Positions 52,733-62,206 of a stretch of DNA of 64,000 nucleotides are shown here, piece after piece (position 1 is the stretch's first letter; each line of letters starts with the position of its first letter). Both the position numbers and the translations under genes were made by a program. Location of the stretch: positions 124,001 through 188,000 of the forward strand of contig JACTNC010000050.1 of the NCBI GenBank assembly GCA_014584295.1, given 5' to 3'. The DNA comes from Verrucomicrobiota bacterium (GTDB taxonomy: Bacteria > Verrucomicrobiota > Verrucomicrobiia > Opitutales > Opitutaceae). Under the pieces are notes generated by a model, which was not told where the DNA came from, did no database searches, and worked only from the letters and a program-made list of their open reading frames with translations.

Positions 52733-54961
52733 ATGTCCACCTTTTGCTACCCTCGCGTGCCGCAAGTCAGAATCTATTGTGCCATCGGATTGATTCTCTT
52801 TGCTGCGCTGCTCGTCAAAGTCAGTAGCGCCGAAGTGAGGGTCACGGAGTCAAATGTCGTGGTCGAGCTATCGTTCGAGTCCACTGTGCGGTATGGAGAT
52901 CCGTTCAATGAAGTGTCGCTCGACGTCGTATTTGCCGATCCCACTGAGAAAGAACTGCGTGTACCCGCATTCTGGGCGGGCGGTTCGCATTGGAAGGTGC
53001 GGTATGCGTCACCGCTGGTCGGGCGCCATCGTTTCAGGACAGTGTCGTCTGATACAAGAAACACGGGCCTTCATGGCTTGACGGGTGAAATCGAAGTGAG
53101 GCCCTATGGCGGTACCAATCCGCTTTACCGTCACGGTCCCTTGCGCGTCGCATCCACGCGGCGTTTCCTGGAACATCAGGATGGCACCCCCTTTTTCTGG
53201 TTGGGTGATACGTGGTGGATGGGACTCTGCCACCGGCTGCGTTTTCCGGAGGATTTCGCGCTCCTCGCCACCGATCGAAAGAACAAGGGATTCAATGTCG
53301 TCCAGATCGTCGCCGGGCTCTATCCCGACATGCCTCCCTTTGATCCGCGTGGCGCCAACGAGGCAGGATTTCCCTGGGAGGCAGCCTATGCCCGCATTCG
53401 CCCGGAGTATTTTGATGCCGCTGACAAACGGATCCAGTACCTCGTCGAACAGGGATTCGCTCCGTGCATCGTGGGAGCCTGGGGGTACTTCATGCCTTGG
53501 ATGGGCGTCGATAAACTCACTCAACATTGGCGTTACCTCATCGCGCGGTACGGGGCGCTTCCAGTCGTCTGGTGTGTCGCGGGTGAGGCCAACCTCCCGT
53601 GGTACCTGGCGCCCAATTTTCCGTCGGACGATCGTTCCCAGGTGAAAGAGTGGACCAAGGTGGCTCGAGCGGTGCGAGGCATGGATCCATTCCATCGCCT
53701 GCTTACCATTCACCCGACCGGAATTGGACGATTGAGTGCGCGGAATGCCACGGAGGATGTCACTCTGCTCGACATTGACATGCTGCAGACACCCCATGGG
53801 CAGCGAGGCGCTGTTGCGCCGACAGTCAACACGGTTCGTCAATCCTATGCAGACAGCCCGATGCTACCCGTCATCAATGGCGAACCCGCCTACGAAATGC
53901 TGAGCGATACACTCCCAACGGAATGGTCGAGGCGAATGTTCTGGCTCTGCATGATGAACGGTGCCGCCGGGCACACCTATGGCGCCAATGGAATCTGGCA
54001 GGTCAACCGGAAGGGCAAACCTCACGGTCCCTCACCCAATCAACCCGCCAACTCCACCGGTTACGGAATCATTTCCTGGGATGAAGCCATGAACCTGCCG
54101 GGTTCGAGTCAGATGGCTTATGGTCGCAGGTTGTTCGAGCGCTACCGCTGGCAGGACTTTCGACCTCATCCCGAATGGGCTGAATTCGCGGACAAGTCGC
54201 CCTTCGATTTTGGTAAATCAGACTGGATCTGGAGCAGGAAAGGTACACCCCAATCCTTGGCCCGCGATGGCAAGCGCTGGTTTCGGCGAACGTTCGAACT
54301 TCCGGAAAACAAGCCCGTGAAGTTTGCGCAGCTGTATGTCGCAGCCAGCGGGTCATTCGCCACCCGAATCAACAAACGCTCCGGAGGATCCGGCGAGGGC
54401 GCGGCCCTTTGCACGACGTTCTATAACCTTGCCCACTTGCTGCAACCTGGCCGCAACGTTCTGGCTGTCTCAGCCACGACACCATCCTCGACTGACAGGA
54501 ATCCAGCCGGGTTGATCGTGCGGCTTGACCTCACTTATGCCGACGGAACAACCGAGATTGTGTCGTCCGATGACACGTGGGTTTCACACGCCATCGAGTC
54601 CAAGGATTGGGACACCGTCACGTTCGACGACAGCGCATGGCCTGCCATTGAAAGAGTTGCAGTCTATGGCGACGCCCCGTGGGGAAGAATCGCCCGGCCC
54701 AACAGCAATGACATATTCGGTCCACAGAGCACCGGTTTGACGGATGGCGTGAGGCTGACCTATGTACCGGCCATCGCACCCATTCGTTTGAAGGGGCTTC
54801 CAGCCGACGCCATGCTACAGGTAGCCTATTTCGATCCTGTCACCGGTCGGGACCAAGCCCTCGGCGAAATGACTGCCGACGCCTCAGGAACTGCGATCGT
54901 TCCGCCGCTTCCCCATGCGGGTGGGAGCGACTGGGTCCTGGTTTGGAACTTGAAACACTAG
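52733..54961 (+). CDS. Secreted apiosidase-like glycoside hydrolase (DUF5060/DUF4038) with C-terminal sugar-binding domain
   Basis: 742 residues. Signal peptide (about 10-34), a DUF5060 beta-sandwich (about 35-125, ending RHRFRTV), then a DUF4038 TIM barrel of the apiosidase/GH140 type: FFWLGDTWWMGL, NVVQIVAG, VAGEANLPWY near residue 286 and INGEPAYEM near 383, the last two giving likely acidic catalytic residues. A GH2/rhamnosidase-like beta-sandwich follows (about 500-650), with WFRRTFELPENKPV. It should act outside the cytoplasm on plant or algal side-chain sugars. ATG 52694 is an alternative start. Confidence 0.8.
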   Translation: MSTFCYPRVPQVRIYCAIGLILFAALLVKVSSAEVRVTESNVVVELSFESTVRYGDPFNEVSLDVVFADPTEKELRVPAFWAGGSHWKVRYASPLVGRHRFRTVSSDTRNTGLHGLTGEIEVRPYGGTNPLYRHGPLRVASTRRFLEHQDGTPFFWLGDTWWMGLCHRLRFPEDFALLATDRKNKGFNVVQIVAGLYPDMPPFDPRGANEAGFPWEAAYARIRPEYFDAADKRIQYLVEQGFAPCIVGAWGYFMPWMGVDKLTQHWRYLIARYGALPVVWCVAGEANLPWYLAPNFPSDDRSQVKEWTKVARAVRGMDPFHRLLTIHPTGIGRLSARNATEDVTLLDIDMLQTPHGQRGAVAPTVNTVRQSYADSPMLPVINGEPAYEMLSDTLPTEWSRRMFWLCMMNGAAGHTYGANGIWQVNRKGKPHGPSPNQPANSTGYGIISWDEAMNLPGSSQMAYGRRLFERYRWQDFRPHPEWAEFADKSPFDFGKSDWIWSRKGTPQSLARDGKRWFRRTFELPENKPVKFAQLYVAASGSFATRINKRSGGSGEGAALCTTFYNLAHLLQPGRNVLAVSATTPSSTDRNPAGLIVRLDLTYADGTTEIVSSDDTWVSHAIESKDWDTVTFDDSAWPAIERVAVYGDAPWGRIARPNSNDIFGPQSTGLTDGVRLTYVPAIAPIRLKGLPADAMLQVAYFDPVTGRDQALGEMTADASGTAIVPPLPHAGGSDWVLVWNLKH

Positions 54962-55113
54962 TAGTCAGTAAGCTGGCGCAAGGGCGCCCTTTATCCTGCA
55001 TCCGACTCGGTGTTCGCAACCCAGTGTCGGGAGGCATCTCTCGGTGGAACAAACACTTGATTTCGCCTGAAGACACCGAACACTTGGAGTCTAACTCTCC
55101 TACAGCGTTTCCC

Positions 55114-56214
55114 GTGAGCAAAAAATCGACCGTACTTGCAGACAAGAATGATGCCGCTGGCGCAGCAGACCCCGGACGGCACCGGAATGCTCCGATCAAC
55201 AAGCAACTTACGGCGGAGCAAAAGATCGAGCTCTACCGGCAGATCGTGCGCATCCGGCGCTTTGAGGAACGCAGCCTTCGATCCTATCTGAAAAAGCAGA
55301 TTGGTGGATTCCTGCATCTCTACATCGGCCAGGAGGCTCTTGCGGTCGGATGTTGCTCGCTGATGGGCAAGAACGATCACATCATCACGGCGTACCGTGA
55401 TCATGGTCACGCCATCGCAGTCGGCATGGATACGCGTGCGCTCATGGCAGAGCTTTACGGCAAGATCACCGGGTGTTCCAAGGGCAAGGGCGGTTCCATG
55501 CACTATTTTGATCCCTCAAAAAACTATTGGGGGGGGCACGGTATCGTTGGCGGACAGATCCCGCTCGGAACCGGACTGGCCTACGCAATAAAATACAAGG
55601 GACTAAAGGGCGCCGCAATGGCTTTCATGGGAGATGGAGCGGTCAACCAGGGTGCCGTGCACGAATCCTACAATCTAGCCGCGCTCTGGGATCTTCCAGT
55701 CATTTTCGTCATCGAAAACAACGGCTACTCGATGGGCACGAGCCAGACACGCTCGTCAGCGGGCGATCTCGCACGGCGCGCGGAGGGATATCACATGGCA
55801 TGGACAAGCTGCGATGGCTATGACCTGTACGAGGTGCGTTCCGTAATGAACGAGTACCTTGTCCGCGCCCGGGAGGAATCAAAGCCCGCCGTCGTCGAGA
55901 TCAGAACCTATCGCTATCGCGGACACTCCGTCGCAGACCCCGACAAGACCTATCGCGACAAGGCAGAAATCGAGGAATACCAGCGCACCAAGGATCCCAT
56001 CACCCACAATCAGAATCAATTCCTTGCGGAAGGTGTTCTGACCGAAGCATTGATCGAATCTATCGATGCCGATGCCCGTGCCGAAGCAGACGCAGCCGCA
56101 GACTTTGCCGAGGCGAGTCCCTTCCCCACGGTCGATGACATCCAAAAGGATGTCTATTGGGAGGTCGACAATCCCGACAAACGAACTTCTGAAGGGCGAC
56201 TGTTTTTTGAGTAG
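55114..56214 (+). CDS. pdhA: Pyruvate dehydrogenase E1 component, alpha subunit
   Basis: A 366-residue thiamine-diphosphate enzyme subunit. RRFEERSLRSYLKKQIGGFLH, YRDHGHAIAVG, KGKGGSMHYFD and GGHGIVGGQIPLGTG are typical, and the cofactor motif runs from GDGAVNQG to IENNGYSMG. The phosphorylation-loop region YRYRGHSVADPD is conserved. GTG at 55114 (VSKKSTV) with leader TACAGCGTTTCCC is preferred; the frame opens at 54943 but overlaps the preceding gene. It leads the pdhA-pdhB-pdhC operon. Confidence 0.93.
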   Translation: MSKKSTVLADKNDAAGAADPGRHRNAPINKQLTAEQKIELYRQIVRIRRFEERSLRSYLKKQIGGFLHLYIGQEALAVGCCSLMGKNDHIITAYRDHGHAIAVGMDTRALMAELYGKITGCSKGKGGSMHYFDPSKNYWGGHGIVGGQIPLGTGLAYAIKYKGLKGAAMAFMGDGAVNQGAVHESYNLAALWDLPVIFVIENNGYSMGTSQTRSSAGDLARRAEGYHMAWTSCDGYDLYEVRSVMNEYLVRAREESKPAVVEIRTYRYRGHSVADPDKTYRDKAEIEEYQRTKDPITHNQNQFLAEGVLTEALIESIDADARAEADAAADFAEASPFPTVDDIQKDVYWEVDNPDKRTSEGRLFFE

Positions 56215-56254
56215 TCGGATATTTCGGAGCCAACCTCATTTTTCCATTCTTACC

Positions 56255-57232
56255 GTGCCTGTCATCACATACCGCGAAGCTCTCCGCCACGCTCTCTCAG
56301 AGGAACTTGATCGTGACCCCAACGTCGTCATTTTGGGCGAGGAAGTAGCCCAATTTAACGGCGCTTACAAGGTCACCGAAACCCTCCTGGCCAAGTATGG
56401 CCCAAAGCGTATTGTGGATACTCCTATCAGCGAGGCCGGTTTTATCGGCATGGGAATCGGAGCCTCTATGCTGGGGGTCCGACCTGTGATGGAGCTGATG
56501 TTCTGGTCCTTCTACTCCGTTGCGTTCGACCAGATTCTGAACAATGCCGCGAACGTCCGCTATATGTCCGGCGGCCAGATCAACTGTCCGATCGTCATTC
56601 GCGGCCCCGCGAACGGCGGAACCAATGTCGGTGCGACTCACTCGCACACTCCAGAAAACGTCCTCGCCAATCATCCAGGCGTGAAGGTGGTGGTCCCCTC
56701 GACACCGTACGATGCCAAGGGGCTCCTCAAATCTGCGATCCGCGACAACGACCCGGTCTTTTTCCTTGAGAACACCATGCTCTACGGAGACAAGGGCGAG
56801 GTTCCTGAGGAGGAGTATCTTATTCCTCTCGGTAAGGCTGACATCAAGCGCGAGGGCACCGATCTTTCAATCATCACGTACGGTCGTTCAGCCATGCAAT
56901 CGCTGGCTGCCGCCGAATTATTGGAGAAGGAATACGACATTTCCGCAGAAGTCGTCGACCTACGGTCGATCCGCCCCCTGGACATCGAAACCGTACTCGC
57001 GTCGGTTTCCCGAACGCATCGGGTACTCATCGTCGAAGAACAGAAGCCGTTTGCCAGCGTCGGATCACAACTCGCATTCATGATTCAGCGCGAAGCCTTC
57101 GATGAGTTGGATGGTCCCATACACCGCCTCGCGACTGTGGATGCCCCTGCAATCTACAGTCCGCCGGTGGAGATCGAGCAGCTTCCGAATCCCCAGCGAA
57201 TTCTAAAGGCCGCGCTTGCGGCAGTAGCCTGA
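56255..57232 (+). CDS. pdhB: Pyruvate dehydrogenase E1 component, beta subunit
   Basis: A 325-residue partner of E1 alpha. ITYREALRHALSEELDRDPNVVILGEEVAQFNGAY, TPISEAGFIGMGIGASMLG, RGPANGG, THSHTPE and the C-terminal EVVDLRSIRPLDIETVLASV follow the family fully. GTG at 56255, preceded by the pyrimidine tract TTTTTCCATTCTTACC, gives the standard length; an in-frame ATG at 56066 lies inside pdhA. The gap to pdhA is 40 bases. Confidence 0.94.
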   Translation: MPVITYREALRHALSEELDRDPNVVILGEEVAQFNGAYKVTETLLAKYGPKRIVDTPISEAGFIGMGIGASMLGVRPVMELMFWSFYSVAFDQILNNAANVRYMSGGQINCPIVIRGPANGGTNVGATHSHTPENVLANHPGVKVVVPSTPYDAKGLLKSAIRDNDPVFFLENTMLYGDKGEVPEEEYLIPLGKADIKREGTDLSIITYGRSAMQSLAAAELLEKEYDISAEVVDLRSIRPLDIETVLASVSRTHRVLIVEEQKPFASVGSQLAFMIQREAFDELDGPIHRLATVDAPAIYSPPVEIEQLPNPQRILKAALAAVA

Positions 57233-57297
57233 AAGGTCCATTGCCCTCCCGGCGCGATTCCACTTCAACAGACACCCTTTCTCCGAACCATCCGACC

Positions 57298-58626
57298 ATG
57301 GCACAAATCATCGAGATGCCCAAACTCAGCGACACCATGACGGTGGGTACGCTGGTCAAGTGGCTGAAGAACGAAGGCGATGCCGTGAAAAACGGCACGA
57401 TGTTGGCGGAGGTGGAAACCGACAAGGCCACCATGGAGCTGGAGTGCTTCTTTGATGGCACTCTTCTGAAGATCCTCGCTCCGGCGGGTTCGCAGGTTGA
57501 AATCGGTGCGCCACTCTGTGCGATTGGCAAACCGGGAGAGAAGTGGGAGCTCCCTGCCGGCAAGCCGGCTCCCAAGGCAGATGTTGCTGGATCTGCCAAA
57601 TCGACAGCGCAAACTGTGGATGAGAAATCACCTGCTCCCTCAATCGCTCCTGCCAAGGAATCCCCTGCCCCAGCACCTTCATCCTCCGCAACTGTCGCGC
57701 CTTTGCCATCAGTAGCCTCGGAAGGCCAGCGCATCCGCATTTCCCCGCTCGCGAAGAAGCTGGCGGCGGAAAAGGGAATGGATCCCGCAAGCATCACCGG
57801 TTCGGGTCCAGGTGGACGCATTGTTCGGGCGGATGTTCTCGCCGCCGAAAAGTCGGGCCCGGTCAAGGGTGGTACGGGAGGTGGTGGCAAGAGCGGCGCG
57901 GGACTTGCCTCGACGCTTTCCTCCAAGGGTCCGATCCAAGACGAACGTGCAGTACCCGTCTCCACCATGCGCGGCGTCATCGCCAAACGCCTTCTGGAAT
58001 CAAAGACGCAGATTCCTCATTTCTACCTGGATGTCGAAGTCGATGCCGCTCCGTTGCTCGACCTTCGACTCCAGCTCAACAGCGCGCTCGAAAAGGAGGG
58101 CGTCAAACTTTCGGTCAACGATTTCATCCTAAAGGCTTCGGCAGAGGCATTGCGCCGTGTGCCTGCAGTGAATGCCTCGTGGGAACAGACACAGATCCGG
58201 TATTTCGGTGCAGCCCATGTTTCCTTCGCCGTGGCTATTGATGACGGGCTCATCACTCCGGTTGTCCGCGATTCGCACCTGAAATCCATTTTTGCCATCA
58301 GTGCCGAAGCCAAGACCCTCGGCAAACTTGCCAAGGAAAAGAAGCTCAAACCCGACCAGTTTACAGGTGGCACCTTCTGCGTCAGCAACCTGGGGATGAT
58401 GGGCATCGACAGGTTCTCGGCTATCATCAATCCGCCCAATGCCGCCATCCTAGCCGTCGGCACCACAGTCAAGAAGCCTGTGGTCGAGGAAGATCGCATC
58501 GTGATCGGACAGCGCCTGACACTGACGCTCTCCTGCGACCATCGGGTGGTTGATGGTGCGGTCGGTGCACAATTCCTCGCCGCACTTCGCGAGCTTCTGG
58601 AAAAGCCGGCACTGCTTCTCATCTGA
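57298..58626 (+). CDS. pdhC: Pyruvate dehydrogenase E2, dihydrolipoamide acetyltransferase
   Basis: 442 residues in three parts: a lipoyl domain (1-80) with the lipoylated Lys in ETDKATMELE, an Ala/Pro/Ser-rich linker (about 95-150), a peripheral-subunit-binding domain (ISPLAKKLAAEKGMD, then GPGGRIVRADVL) and the catalytic domain ending with the HRVVDGAVG active-site motif. It transfers acetyl from lipoate to CoA. ATG at 57298 with leader AACCATCCGACC. The lpd (E3) gene is not in the window. Confidence 0.95.
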   Translation: MAQIIEMPKLSDTMTVGTLVKWLKNEGDAVKNGTMLAEVETDKATMELECFFDGTLLKILAPAGSQVEIGAPLCAIGKPGEKWELPAGKPAPKADVAGSAKSTAQTVDEKSPAPSIAPAKESPAPAPSSSATVAPLPSVASEGQRIRISPLAKKLAAEKGMDPASITGSGPGGRIVRADVLAAEKSGPVKGGTGGGGKSGAGLASTLSSKGPIQDERAVPVSTMRGVIAKRLLESKTQIPHFYLDVEVDAAPLLDLRLQLNSALEKEGVKLSVNDFILKASAEALRRVPAVNASWEQTQIRYFGAAHVSFAVAIDDGLITPVVRDSHLKSIFAISAEAKTLGKLAKEKKLKPDQFTGGTFCVSNLGMMGIDRFSAIINPPNAAILAVGTTVKKPVVEEDRIVIGQRLTLTLSCDHRVVDGAVGAQFLAALRELLEKPALLLI

Positions 58627-58700
58627 TTTTGCGAGGATTGCGGGGTCCGAAACACCAAGGGCGCAGGCTGGCCCTCTTCCATCCAGCCTCTTGCCAAGCC

Positions 58701-60944
58701 TCAATGCCGTGCCGCTCGCTTTGCGGCCGCCATTGAACGACGGGCGATGCTGAAAGCACCACTCGCATTCACCCGAGCGCTGCCGGGGCCAAAACGAAGC
58801 CGCTCCAACTGCGCTCTCGCATTTGTCACCTGTGGATGATTGCGCACTGACGGTGGCGCCGACCGGATCCTTTGAAGCCAGCGAGAGGCCTCCTTGCGCA
58901 CAGGGTCCCCACCGTTGAGGGAGCGCCAGAAAAACAGGACGCGCCATGCCCAGGAACGACGAGCAGCCGAAACCAACCACAACGCGAGCGATGCGGCCAC
59001 CAGCAGCAGACTGTGGATCACCAGCCTGCGTGTACTCCATGGTCGGAGAAGCCAGTCCCGGACGCTATCAAAGCCTTTGATGGAAATATGCCCCAGCCAG
59101 GCGACAGCGCGATCGATTCCCCGCAGGGTGCCGGCGGCAATCTCTTCCTGGGATTGTTGATCAAAACTGATGACCCTGCGGAACCAGAAGACCCTCAGTC
59201 CGTCCAACCTTGCCCTCCAGCTTTCATCGACAACCCGTTCAGCAATTTCCGCCGCAGCGGTTGCCTTGTCCGGTTCTCCCACCGCCGCAGCGGTTCCCGG
59301 TGTCGGATCAACCCGAATCCAGGCATCCCTTCCATTCCAAATCTCACACCAGGCATGAGCGTGGGTGTGACGAACAATCAGGCTGTTGCTGAATGCATTC
59401 CAGTCGCCTCCTTTGAATCCCGTGATGATGCGAACCGGGTGCCCCGCTGCGTTTGCCAACAGCGCAAAGCTCCCCGCAAAATATTCGCAGTGGCCGGGAG
59501 TGTCCGACTGAAGCCAACGAATCAATGGGTCACCGCTTCCGGGAGGCAGAGTGGATTGCAACGAATACGAGTGTCCCGCCCAGAGCCAATCGCACACGCG
59601 TCGCGCAAACTCCTCCGCTGTCAGGCTGGCCTCACCCGTTGCCACGCGAACCATGCTGCGCAGGATGCGATCCGATTCTACATCGACCCTCATTCGCATA
59701 AATCCGGGTCCATGACCGCCCTTTTCTCCGCGCGCGGCGAAGGCGGGATCGCGCAGGACCGCATTCATCTGATGATTGTAGATCCTGTACCCAATGAGCT
59801 CCGACGGCTCGGATTTCAGTTCGATCAGGCGCAGCGGACGATTGAACGAAAAGGAAACCGGCCGGCTGAAAACAATCTGACCAAACGCCCCGCCCAAAGG
59901 CAAATGACGGCTCACTCCCGGTTCAAAGAAGATGCTCCACACACCGTCGTGCTCGTTTGCCGATCGCAACCATCCCCGTGCGCTCTGAACCTGGTCGTGG
60001 GCAGATTCCAAGAGCTGCCTGTTCAGCTCTGCTGACGTCTTGAATCCATTCTCAGAATACTCGTCCAGAACAACCATGCGCCAGTAGGGCACGCCCGGCA
60101 GGAGCGAAGGATCGCTCACATCCACCGTCATGGCAATGCTGTCATCCTCCTGAATATCGGTGACGTCACCAAATGTGACGGTGTCAGAGAATCCCGTCCG
60201 CGTCTTCTTGCTGATGAGGTTATCCAGCAGAAAGTTGGCTCCGACTTCAAAGCGCGGAATCGCAAAAAACAGCAGACAGGATGCACCCATAAGGCCTCCA
60301 AACAACAGGGCGCCGAGCAGAAAGATACGCCAATCCAGCACGCTGCATGTTCGGCGCAGCAAGCGTGGCCAATTCACGGAAGAGGCCCATAGGGGAACCG
60401 ATCGAGTCGCCACGTCCCGGGCGGATCGCGCCGAATCGGATTCGCTATCAACGTCCGTTCCAGCGGAATCGATGATCGTCGAGAGGAGCAGCACTCCCAG
60501 TGCGGTCAGGGCGAACAGGAGAATCTGTACAACGAACAGCGGAGAACCGGCGTACACGCCTGATGCGATCACAAGAAGCAAACCAAGCACAATAAGTTGA
60601 AGATCGTCTCGCTTGCGTCTATACGCAATCAGGCGAAGGAAGATCAGTATCAACTCAACCCTTACCAGGGTGGGAAACGGCTGCCGGTGTGTATAGAAAT
60701 CGAAAAGAAAGTAGACGACCAGCGCGGGAAATGTGAGACGGTGAATAATCTGCGGAATGCGTGCAGGTATCGATGGCCAGAGGATCACCACAGGTGCAGT
60801 CAGAAAAATTGTGGTTACCCAAAATCGGGCGTCGATCGTCAGCTGGCACACGCTCCACGCTGAGATCACCGCAAGCAGTGACCCGAGGAACCATTTGATT
60901 TGCCGCAGCTCGTCGGTTTTAAGTTGAGGCCGCTTTCTGACCAT
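58701..60944 (-). CDS. TgpA-like membrane transglutaminase (DUF3488 family)
   Basis: 747 residues. Six or so N-terminal membrane helices (about 15-255, DUF3488), a periplasmic transglutaminase-like domain with the catalytic triad in GHCEYFAGSFALL (Cys), THAHAWCEIW (His) and VDPTPG (Asp), one more helix near 665-685 and a cytoplasmic tail. TgpA of Pseudomonas has the same layout and is essential there. It overlaps the DUF58 stop by 26 bases, giving the operon order moxR-DUF58-transglutaminase. Confidence 0.93.
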   Translation of the reverse strand: MVRKRPQLKTDELRQIKWFLGSLLAVISAWSVCQLTIDARFWVTTIFLTAPVVILWPSIPARIPQIIHRLTFPALVVYFLFDFYTHRQPFPTLVRVELILIFLRLIAYRRKRDDLQLIVLGLLLVIASGVYAGSPLFVVQILLFALTALGVLLLSTIIDSAGTDVDSESDSARSARDVATRSVPLWASSVNWPRLLRRTCSVLDWRIFLLGALLFGGLMGASCLLFFAIPRFEVGANFLLDNLISKKTRTGFSDTVTFGDVTDIQEDDSIAMTVDVSDPSLLPGVPYWRMVVLDEYSENGFKTSAELNRQLLESAHDQVQSARGWLRSANEHDGVWSIFFEPGVSRHLPLGGAFGQIVFSRPVSFSFNRPLRLIELKSEPSELIGYRIYNHQMNAVLRDPAFAARGEKGGHGPGFMRMRVDVESDRILRSMVRVATGEASLTAEEFARRVCDWLWAGHSYSLQSTLPPGSGDPLIRWLQSDTPGHCEYFAGSFALLANAAGHPVRIITGFKGGDWNAFSNSLIVRHTHAHAWCEIWNGRDAWIRVDPTPGTAAAVGEPDKATAAAEIAERVVDESWRARLDGLRVFWFRRVISFDQQSQEEIAAGTLRGIDRAVAWLGHISIKGFDSVRDWLLRPWSTRRLVIHSLLLVAASLALWLVSAARRSWAWRVLFFWRSLNGGDPVRKEASRWLQRIRSAPPSVRNHPQVTNARAQLERLRFGPGSARVNASGAFSIARRSMAAAKRAARH

Positions 60945-62151
60945 CGAGATAGGCTGCTACCCCGCTGAGCCCGTCGGGTGCAAAGGTAAGCAGGTTTCTT
61001 TGCAGTTTTACACGGCATGTCACCGGTGTCGTAGAGATTGACCCCGCATCATCTGGGATTCGCACGTGCACAGGTCGCAACACGGCAAGTTCATCCAGAA
61101 ACGCTTCAACGTCCCCCAATCGACGCACTCGACGCACAGAACCATCGGCGACACAGACCGAATTTAGTCTCCCCTCACGAAAGAGGTCCTCTGCAAGGGA
61201 TCCGGCAAGACTTAACAGGTCTTCGAACTGCTGTGGCCTGAACCAGCGATCAGCAGCCGGATCCACCCAGATAGAAAACCCTTCGGGCCTCTCCGCGGAA
61301 AATTGTCTTACGAGCAGCTGCCCGGCCCTGGCGCTCGCCTTCCAGTGAATCAAGCGGTAGGAATCTCCCCGGACGTAGGCACGCAGCCCGTAAAGATCGC
61401 CTCCATGCCCCTGCCTGGACAGGGTGCGCCCCTGCGGTGAATGTGTGCGGGACAGAACCGGGAAGCTTCGATATCTTGCCGGTCGCGGCCACACGATGAC
61501 AGCGCGCTTCAGGCCGCCGCGGAAGCGTTTCTTCAGAAACCCAAACGGAAACAGCGAGACCACGCTGGAGATCTCCACCGGAACAGCTCCTCTCTGCTCC
61601 GGTTTCCAGATCCACTCTATTCGGGACCGGGCGCCACCGGGCTCCAGCCTTTCCCGGAGTGAAATGACCTTCCGAACTGGAGCATGCTCACCAGCCCGCA
61701 GTTGGAATGACAGTCCGTAGCTTGGCAATATGCGCTTTCGGTTGCGCACCTCCAGGAGCACCAGCGTTTCGACGCCCACTCGCAAGGCCGGCTCGATACG
61801 CAGTCGCCAGGAGACCCTGGCCATGTTCAGTGACGAAAGTACGCCGCTCAGCAACAGACAGGACAGCAGCAGCGACAGGGCTATGAACAGGATGTTGTTG
61901 GCGGTGTTGTAAGCCGCAAATCCGATGACCAGCGAAAGCACGATCAGCACGATCCCCGAAAACGAAGGTGACACGCGCTGGTCACGAGGTGGCAGAATCA
62001 GACGCAAAAGGATCCGCTTCCACGAGTACCGCGGTGCGCCCAGACCGGTCGAATCAGGCCCATGCCACACCCTGCCCTCCCGCCGGGCATTCGCCATCTC
62101 GCGAATGCTCGGTGAGGAGCTGATCGGTGGTGAGCTGATGGCTTGCATCAT
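60919..62151 (-). CDS. DUF58 domain membrane protein
   Basis: 410 residues with two adjacent membrane helices (about 60-105) and a DUF58 (vWA-like) domain whose signature GDSYRLIHWKASARAGQLLVRQF lies near residues 285-310. Middle strands (LRIEPALRVGVETLVLLEV and so on) form a beta-rich part. Function unknown; DUF58 proteins are regular partners of MoxR ATPases and transglutaminases. ATG at 62151 is used because the longer frame (to 62358) would overlap moxR heavily and carries unrelated residues. Confidence 0.9.
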   Translation of the reverse strand: MMQAISSPPISSSPSIREMANARREGRVWHGPDSTGLGAPRYSWKRILLRLILPPRDQRVSPSFSGIVLIVLSLVIGFAAYNTANNILFIALSLLLSCLLLSGVLSSLNMARVSWRLRIEPALRVGVETLVLLEVRNRKRILPSYGLSFQLRAGEHAPVRKVISLRERLEPGGARSRIEWIWKPEQRGAVPVEISSVVSLFPFGFLKKRFRGGLKRAVIVWPRPARYRSFPVLSRTHSPQGRTLSRQGHGGDLYGLRAYVRGDSYRLIHWKASARAGQLLVRQFSAERPEGFSIWVDPAADRWFRPQQFEDLLSLAGSLAEDLFREGRLNSVCVADGSVRRVRRLGDVEAFLDELAVLRPVHVRIPDDAGSISTTPVTCRVKLQRNLLTFAPDGLSGVAAYLDGQKAAST

Positions 62152-62206
62152 GAACTGGCTGTTTCTGCAGCCGCAGTAGCGCCCCGTGATGATCAGTGCT
62201 ACCGCT

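Noticed and set aside
58872..60035. 387-codon open frame on the plus strand opposite the transglutaminase gene
   Set aside because: It is antisense to a gene with clear catalytic motifs, and its translation is Arg/Pro/Ser-rich without any family features; G+C-rich codon structure makes such frames.
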